Shown here piece by piece: positions 8,091-12,500 of a DNA stretch of 12,500 bases (positions are counted from its first letter, which is position 1; every line of letters begins with the position of its first letter). The stretch lies in assembly GCF_000091045.1 (NCBI RefSeq), contig NC_006693.1, positions 520,799 through 533,298 on the forward strand, written 5' to 3'. The notes beneath the pieces were generated by a model that was not told the DNA's origin, ran no database searches, and was given only the letters and a program-made list of their open reading frames with translations. Position numbers and translations under genes: made by a program. Source of the stretch: Cryptococcus deneoformans JEC21. Its lineage: Eukaryota; Basidiomycota; Tremellomycetes; Tremellales; Cryptococcaceae.

Positions 8091-9076
8091 ATGTCGACTC
8101 TTGCAACAGCCATCCTTTCATCAGATGAATCCGACGCCGAATTCATTCCTGAAGCCCCTAAGGTAAAAAGAAGCCGCAAGCCTAGAGCAAAACGCGTTGG
8201 TTCGGGCTCGGCAACTGATAGCTCGAGTTGCTCTTCGGGCTCTGGGTCTGAGGATGAGGATGCAGAGGGTGATAAAAGGGCGGCAAAAAAGGCGAAGCTC
8301 GAGGAAGATGCGAAAAATGAAGCAGAGGAAAGGCGAAGAAAAGCCAGGGAAGAGTTTGAAAGGATGAAGGCTGAGCTGTCGGGAACTCCGGCAGAATCTG
8401 TCAAGGAAACGGAAGAGATGGTAGAAATCAAGCGGCCTAGAAGGTTTGCCGGTGAAACAATATAGTGGGTCCATGCTTGGTCGCGCAAATAAAAAAAAGG
8501 GATACGAAAGCTCATATCTTCTAGTGAGACTGTCAGATTACGGGCTTCAGATCCAGAAGCTGTGGCGTATCTCAAGAGTTTGGCTGCGAAGCCAGATCTC
8601 GATGAAGACAGACCTGATTTGGCCGCCAAGCAACCCCTCTCCCGACAAGAAACACCAAATCCACCTCCTGCTTCTCTCGGTCTAGACAAGTCAACAGCCG
8701 CCGTTAACGCAGACGTACCAGCCTCAACCTCAGTTGCCGCCCTTTCTGTGACTGCTCGACCGAAAGGACCTCCTCGTCGAAAGCGCCAGACATTGGAGCA
8801 GATGTCTGCAGCTCTAGATAAGGGGAAGAAGATGACCACACTTGAAAAGGTACTTCATTTCATGATTGACTCGCAAGTTTGGGGGCTGATATACCTATCA
8901 CTTGATAGTCGCAGATGGACTGGAAAAGCCATACTTCATCGAGCGCTTCGATGGCGGATGAACTTGCGGCCAATCGGCGAAACGGTGGATATTTAGAGAA
9001 GAAAGATTTCTTGGATCGAGTAGGAGAGAGGCGTGCCGGAGCATTTAGTGAACAGGGTAGCACCCGAAGGAAGTGA
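8091..9076 (+). CDS. SWC5: Swc5, BCNT-domain subunit of the SWR1 complex
   Basis: Swc5 belongs to the SWR1 remodeller, which exchanges H2A for H2A.Z in nucleosomes (family knowledge). The C-terminal BCNT domain is clear: MTTLEKSQMDWKSH, then GYLEKKDFLDRVGERR. The N terminus has an acidic-aromatic patch (ESDAEF, about residues 13-18) like the histone-binding motif of Swc5, followed by Lys/Arg- and Ser/Asp-rich sequence and a charged helix (about 62-95). Intron 2 (8850-8908) is secure. Intron 1 is not. Model A uses donor GTGAAA at 8452 and acceptor AAG at 8499 (exons 8091-8451, 8500-8849, 8909-9076; 292 residues) and keeps FAG of the conserved FAGE motif. Model B uses donor GTTTGC at 8444 and acceptor CTAG at 8524 (281 residues) and loses it. 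Unspliced, the frame reads FAGETI then stops at 8463-8465. The ATG at 8091 is chosen because it directly precedes the acidic patch. Confidence 0.84.
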
Positions 9077-9340
9077 AGGATGATTCGCGATGTTGTATGA
9101 AGTGCAATACCCGGTATAATAGAATTTTCATAGCATGGCAATTATGATGTATTACGGTTCTTACTTCTACTGGAGTTACTTGATTGAATCATTTGGGGCA
9201 TATGGAACGTAAGCAGACATTAGAGGCATTACGGACGTTAATAATAAACAAATGGCAGCAGCGTATAATATGGGTAATAATAGTAAAGCAAAAAAAAAAG
9301 AAACGTAGGAGAGCTTCACGACCCATCACAGCATTCCAAA
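9077..9340. other. Convergent spacer, SWC5 and gene 7 tails
   Basis: This 264-bp gap between facing stop codons is AT-rich. It contains AATAATAAAC (about 9239-9248) and a run of ten A at 9290-9299. These may belong to 3' UTRs and polyadenylation regions. No ORF or repeat is convincing. Confidence 0.5.
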
Positions 9341-11491
9341 TCACGGCGAGTCTTCCTTCAAAACACCCTTCTTCTTACTCTTTCTCCTTCTCACTCCGTT
9401 ACCCTTCTTTGTGTTCGCTCTTCCCCTCTTGCCACTTCCTGGGGCACTTTGCGGATTAAATTCGTCCCCATCTAAAACCAACTCTCTTGGCTGCGCTGCT
9501 TGTGGACTTTGGATGGCAAGCACTGGTATGCGCTTTGGTGTTGAAAGATGGGAAGGAATTGGAGGCACAGGAGGGATAGGGCTGGATGCGACAGGAAGCA
9601 GGAGGGCAGCTTGTAGCGATTTGATTGATCGTTGTTTCTTCAGTCCGCGAGACACCGTGTTACTGGCCTTTGGGGTTTCGCAACTTCCTGAAGCTTTGAC
9701 TTTGGGTGGCGTTCCTGGTTTATAGAAGAATGATTTAGAGAAATCAACACCCCCACTCCTTACGCTATACAAGGATTCGCCCTCACCTCCGTCACCCTTT
9801 TTCCTGATAGGACTCCATCCAGCAAACTGCTCCCCTTGCTGCTTCCAATCCATCCTCGGGCTTAACACTAAAGGATCATCTCTATCGGCTTCTGCATACT
9901 GGCCCAAAACAACGTCGCGCAACTTTGCAATGGATGGTCGCAAGCGTAAAATGGAAATAGGTCCTGAAGACTGTTTGGCCTTTGGAGGAGGAATTGGGGG
10001 TAAGTCTTCGGCGTCTCCTGAAGCAGAATCACAGATGACTGGCCCAGCTGTTACAAGCCGAGGTTGAGCAGGAGTCGGGGCTGTCACTTTGATGGGCATG
10101 GAAGGATTCCAAGAAGATGTAGCAGGAGTTGGGCTTGGAGACTGAGTAGAACCGAGAAGAGCGCTGCGGATGGATCCGAGCCAACCGGCAGGAAGAGAAG
10201 GGTTTTGAGCATCGGGCTTTTTCAAATTGGGGGTTGAGTGAGCCAGGCGGAGTTTGGTTGCGCGATCACCATACTTTAAAGGCTTGGCCGGTTCTGGAAT
10301 CTTGTCCCCCTTTTCCTCACGGGGAGCGACTTCGATAGGAGGAGAAGGAAGAGGAATCTTCGGTGCTTCATGGGGACGGGAGGTATCCACCTGTGGAAGG
10401 ACCCAGGTTCGCATTGGAGGAGAGTCGCATTCCAAATCTTCATCGTACTCGACTGCGCTTGCCAACAACCTCTTCCCAACATCATTGACCTCATCGAGTA
10501 ATCCGTCATCCACTTCATTCTCAAAGTCCCTGATTTCTCTCTCCGCGCGATCATCACTCGGTGTCCTGCTGTGCATGGAGTGGGCGGAGTCTGAGGCGGA
10601 ATACGAACCGATAGAGTAAACGTCGTAATCATTTACACCCATATCGTACAAGGCTTCGTCTTCGTCGCACTGGGCCTCGTAATCATCAGGAAGTGGACAA
10701 TAGCCAAAAGCATCATCAGATAAAGCTTGCGGAGGTGGAGGCGAGGAAAAGATGTCCCTGTCCATTGGACAAGTTGTCGTTTTTGTGGTTGTGTAGCCTG
10801 TGGCCGCCGTCATCTCATGGGGAGTGCTCGTCTGCCTCATTTGAGGCAAAGGCGGCCGCTCCTCTTGTGGCAGGGAATCTGTCTCGGCTCTCCTCCATCT
10901 TCCCCTTTCTATGTCCCAAGCGGATTGGACTTTCCGCACACCTTCTCCATTTTTCGCAAGGCCTAGACCAACTTTTGTGGGCCCTTCTGGGGACGAAATC
11001 TTTTGGGTTTTCCCCCACGTTGTCCACCAAGAATGTTCCGGAGCCTCCTCCTTGACAGCGGCCTTGGACCTGGCCGCCGCTTGAAGGGCAAGGGACCGAA
11101 GAATGGATGCTGATCTCTTCATAGGCATGATAGGTTCCGTCACATTCTGGTGCGCATGGTGGATGCCTGGTCCTCTTGTCCTATCAAATCCGTAAGTCCC
11201 ATAAAGCGCGCTGACTTCCTCCTCATTATCGTCCAACGTTTTTTTGATGTGTTTTCGTACCTTTTCAGCTTCAGGGGTATACACTCTAGTCTCTTTGTAT
11301 CCCGCCCGCTGGAGAAGCTCCTGGAGAGAGGTATACTCGTTCAATGGAGCCGAAGGAATAGGCGGAGATGCGACGGAGGAGTCTATGGATGGAATAGGAT
11401 AGGTACGTGGAGGACGGGATGGGCCGGAAGGCGACTGGGAGAGGGACGGAGGGTATCGTTGGATGGGAGTTGGGGTGTGAGGAGCAGTCAT
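9341..11491 (-). CDS. Large, mostly disordered fungal protein of unknown function
   Basis: One uninterrupted frame of 716 residues, unlike its intron-rich neighbours. I do not recognise a named domain. Residues 1-50 are Pro/Ser-rich. Residues 51-106 look structured and conserved: NEYTSLQELLQRAGYKETRV, then a charged helix and LYGTYGFDRTRG. A basic helical stretch follows near 123-145. The middle (about 255-345) is strongly acidic with DDYEAQCDEDEALYD. Pro/Ser-rich linkers follow, then QRSIKSLQAALLLPV and RELVLDGDEFNP near the C terminus. The last 30 residues are very basic (KRGRANTKKGNGVRRRKSKK), which could be a nuclear signal or nucleic-acid contact. I think similar short blocks occur in other basidiomycete hypothetical proteins, but this is from memory. 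The ATG at 11491 follows a likely 5' UTR intron, and no minus-strand ATG lies upstream for about 770 bp. Confidence 0.8.
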   Translation of the reverse strand: MTAPHTPTPIQRYPPSLSQSPSGPSRPPRTYPIPSIDSSVASPPIPSAPLNEYTSLQELLQRAGYKETRVYTPEAEKVRKHIKKTLDDNEEEVSALYGTYGFDRTRGPGIHHAHQNVTEPIMPMKRSASILRSLALQAAARSKAAVKEEAPEHSWWTTWGKTQKISSPEGPTKVGLGLAKNGEGVRKVQSAWDIERGRWRRAETDSLPQEERPPLPQMRQTSTPHEMTAATGYTTTKTTTCPMDRDIFSSPPPPQALSDDAFGYCPLPDDYEAQCDEDEALYDMGVNDYDVYSIGSYSASDSAHSMHSRTPSDDRAEREIRDFENEVDDGLLDEVNDVGKRLLASAVEYDEDLECDSPPMRTWVLPQVDTSRPHEAPKIPLPSPPIEVAPREEKGDKIPEPAKPLKYGDRATKLRLAHSTPNLKKPDAQNPSLPAGWLGSIRSALLGSTQSPSPTPATSSWNPSMPIKVTAPTPAQPRLVTAGPVICDSASGDAEDLPPIPPPKAKQSSGPISILRLRPSIAKLRDVVLGQYAEADRDDPLVLSPRMDWKQQGEQFAGWSPIRKKGDGGEGESLYSVRSGGVDFSKSFFYKPGTPPKVKASGSCETPKASNTVSRGLKKQRSIKSLQAALLLPVASSPIPPVPPIPSHLSTPKRIPVLAIQSPQAAQPRELVLDGDEFNPQSAPGSGKRGRANTKKGNGVRRRKSKKKGVLKEDSP

Positions 11492-11497
11492 TATATG

Positions 11498-11567
11498 CTA
11501 ATATAGACGAAGGCAAGTTTAGTAAATGTGCTGGAATGGTCCGATGCGAATGCAGATTGTCACTCAC
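11498..11567 (-). other. Probable 5' UTR intron of gene 7
   Basis: This 70-nt segment on the minus strand starts GTGAGTGAC, has TTTACTAAAC as branch site and ends TATATTAG, six bases before the ATG at 11491. All three signals are strong. The exon before it has no ATG and carries a stop in the frame of gene 7, so the intron lies in the leader. Confidence 0.7.
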
Positions 11568-11718
11568 TATATGGGTGGCCGCTTTTCGTCACCGCGCAAA
11601 CAAACAATATCGCTGGATGAGTGTCAAACAGACAACCACGAAAGCGCCAGGGAAGGCAGACGAGAAAAGGGAATGAATAGGCTATGTTGACCTGGTGCTA
11701 TAGAGGCAAGTATAGTGC

Positions 11719-11785
11719 CTACGAAGAGGCGATGTATATCAGCTTATACGCCGTACTAACGTGGACAAGATGAGTTGCCAATTAC
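11719..11785 (-). other. Possible second 5' UTR intron of gene 7
   Basis: This 67-nt segment on the minus strand starts GTAATTGG after GCAGCAG, has AGCTGATAT as possible branch site and ends CTCTTCGTAG. The signals are good but weaker than those of the intron next to the start codon. Confidence 0.45.
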
Positions 11786-12171
11786 CTGCTGCAATGTTGG
11801 CCGTTTTCTTTTCGATGTCTTCCAATACGTCAAGAGGTCGATCAAGGAGTACAGACCGGGATATGTCTGGCTGTCCTGGGAAGGGAAGAAAACAAACAGT
11901 TGCTGGGAGATGCCGTGGGCGGATGGATAGGATGTATTGTTATAGTTTTTGATTGTTTTTTCCGTATTCGGTGCGTAACGAGTTTGTGCCTGTAGGAACA
12001 GCGATGAGGGAGGGTCAGTGGGTGGATTATGGAGGACTAGAAGAGTGTGAGAAAGGGCGGCAATGCTGCAGTGGATATGGATAAGTGTTCTATGGTTCTT
12101 GATGGTGGATGTATGAAGTGGAGGGGAGGAAAGAGGAGATGGCTGGACGGGGAAACGAGAGACTCGCTATG

Positions 12172-12249
12172 ATTGGCCGGCGAGACACACAAACAAAGAA
12201 TTCGCCCAATTCAGGGAACTCAAGGTCAGTCGCGCTGTGGCTCGCCAAT
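12172..12249. promoter_or_regulatory. Cluster of three CCAAT boxes
   Basis: CCAAT pentamers occur at 12172-12176 (minus strand), 12206-12210 (plus) and 12245-12249 (plus), spaced about 34-39 bp. Such sites are bound by the HAP/NF-Y complex in fungi. They lie at the upstream edge of the AUG-free leader, as a promoter would. Confidence 0.4.
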
Positions 12250-12265
12250 TATCCTGTCTCTCGGT

Positions 12266-12500
12266 CATTTCACAAGGGTCTCGGTTCCTGCAATTTTGAT
12301 TCCGCTAATACCATACATTACCGCAGCACACTAGACTGCATTCTTCCATGCTATACATTTCTACAATCTACAACACTGTGCTACGTGCTATGTTTGTATA
12401 GGGGGATAACAGCCGGTCCTTGCAGTCTCCCAGTTGGATAAACGGACTGGTCGAATGTTCGAGTAAATCTATGCCAAAATATGCGGGACAACAAAATGTA
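12266..12500. other. Right edge without a recognisable gene
   Basis: I see no coding frame with family resemblance, no RNA gene and no repeat here. It may be upstream promoter sequence of gene 7 or the flank of a gene beyond the window. Confidence 0.4.

Larger units (their letters stand above)
11492..12265 (-). promoter_or_regulatory. Long AUG-free 5' leader and promoter region of gene 7
   Basis: On the minus strand this stretch has no ATG at all, while the plus strand has about 26 by my count. That asymmetry fits a transcribed leader under selection against upstream start codons. Two intron-like segments lie inside it. No plus-strand ORF here has family resemblance. The transcript start is not visible, but the CCAAT cluster at 12172-12249 marks a plausible upstream end. 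Confidence 0.55.

Noticed and set aside
8463..8465. In-frame stop in SWC5 as evidence for a broken gene
   Set aside because: The downstream BCNT domain is intact and two splice options bypass the stop, so a splicing explanation is preferred.
8030..8839. 269-codon minus-strand frame opposite SWC5
   Set aside because: Its serine- and leucine-rich composition mirrors the acidic/lysine-rich SWC5 sequence, and it crosses the SWC5 promoter and first intron; no family resemblance.
9290..9299. A10 run as the poly-A tail of a retroposed element
   Set aside because: No flanking target duplication and no retroelement or processed-gene sequence next to it; it lies in an ordinary AT-rich convergent spacer.
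11761..11952. 63-codon plus-strand frame
   Set aside because: No domain, and it lies opposite the probable gene 7 leader where plus-strand ATGs are abundant by composition.
12109..12441. 110-codon plus-strand frame near the right edge
   Set aside because: Cysteine-rich, irregular sequence with no family resemblance; it overlaps the CCAAT cluster and the probable gene 7 promoter.

Overview
This window is eukaryotic and gene-dense. It has many introns of about 48-81 nt with GT...AG ends and CTAAC/CTGAC/CTAAT-type branch sites, short intergenic gaps, and protein families typical of fungi. Intron size and density point to a basidiomycete, most likely a Tremellomycete such as Cryptococcus; that placement is inference. 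No tRNA, rRNA, CRISPR, transposon or tandem array was seen.

Seven protein genes alternate strictly in strand. (1) UTP20, minus, 1-2660: N-terminal part of the SSU-processome HEAT-repeat protein, running off the left edge. (2) GET5/MDY2, plus, 2925-3830: ubiquitin-like Get4/Get5 complex subunit of tail-anchored protein insertion. (3) An unrecognised fungal protein with an N-myristoylation-type N terminus, minus, 3932-4697. (4) A Maf-family nucleotide pyrophosphatase in ten exons, plus, 5013-6300. (5) A membrane-anchored PPP-type (Shewanella-like) phosphatase in five exons, minus, 6357-7751. (6) SWC5, the BCNT-domain subunit of the SWR1 remodeller, plus, 8091-9076. (7) A 716-residue, mostly disordered protein with no intron in its CDS, minus, 9341-11491, with a long 5' leader reaching towards 12.2 kb.

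The layout gives three head-to-head pairs with shared promoters (264, 315 and 339 bp) and three tail-to-tail pairs (gaps of 101, 56 and 264 bp). The genes are housekeeping (ribosome biogenesis, membrane-protein targeting, nucleotide sanitation, chromatin). They do not form an operon or an obvious pathway, and I see no sign of horizontal transfer or of a new defence or mobile system.

The points most worth a second look are: a stretch of about 770 bp upstream of gene 7 with no ATG on the gene's strand but about 26 on the other; an awkward splice junction at the conserved FAGE motif of SWC5; a stop-free 48-nt intron hidden in an open frame of UTP20; and the micro-exon structure of the Maf gene. 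All gene models were spliced by eye and should be checked against RNA reads.
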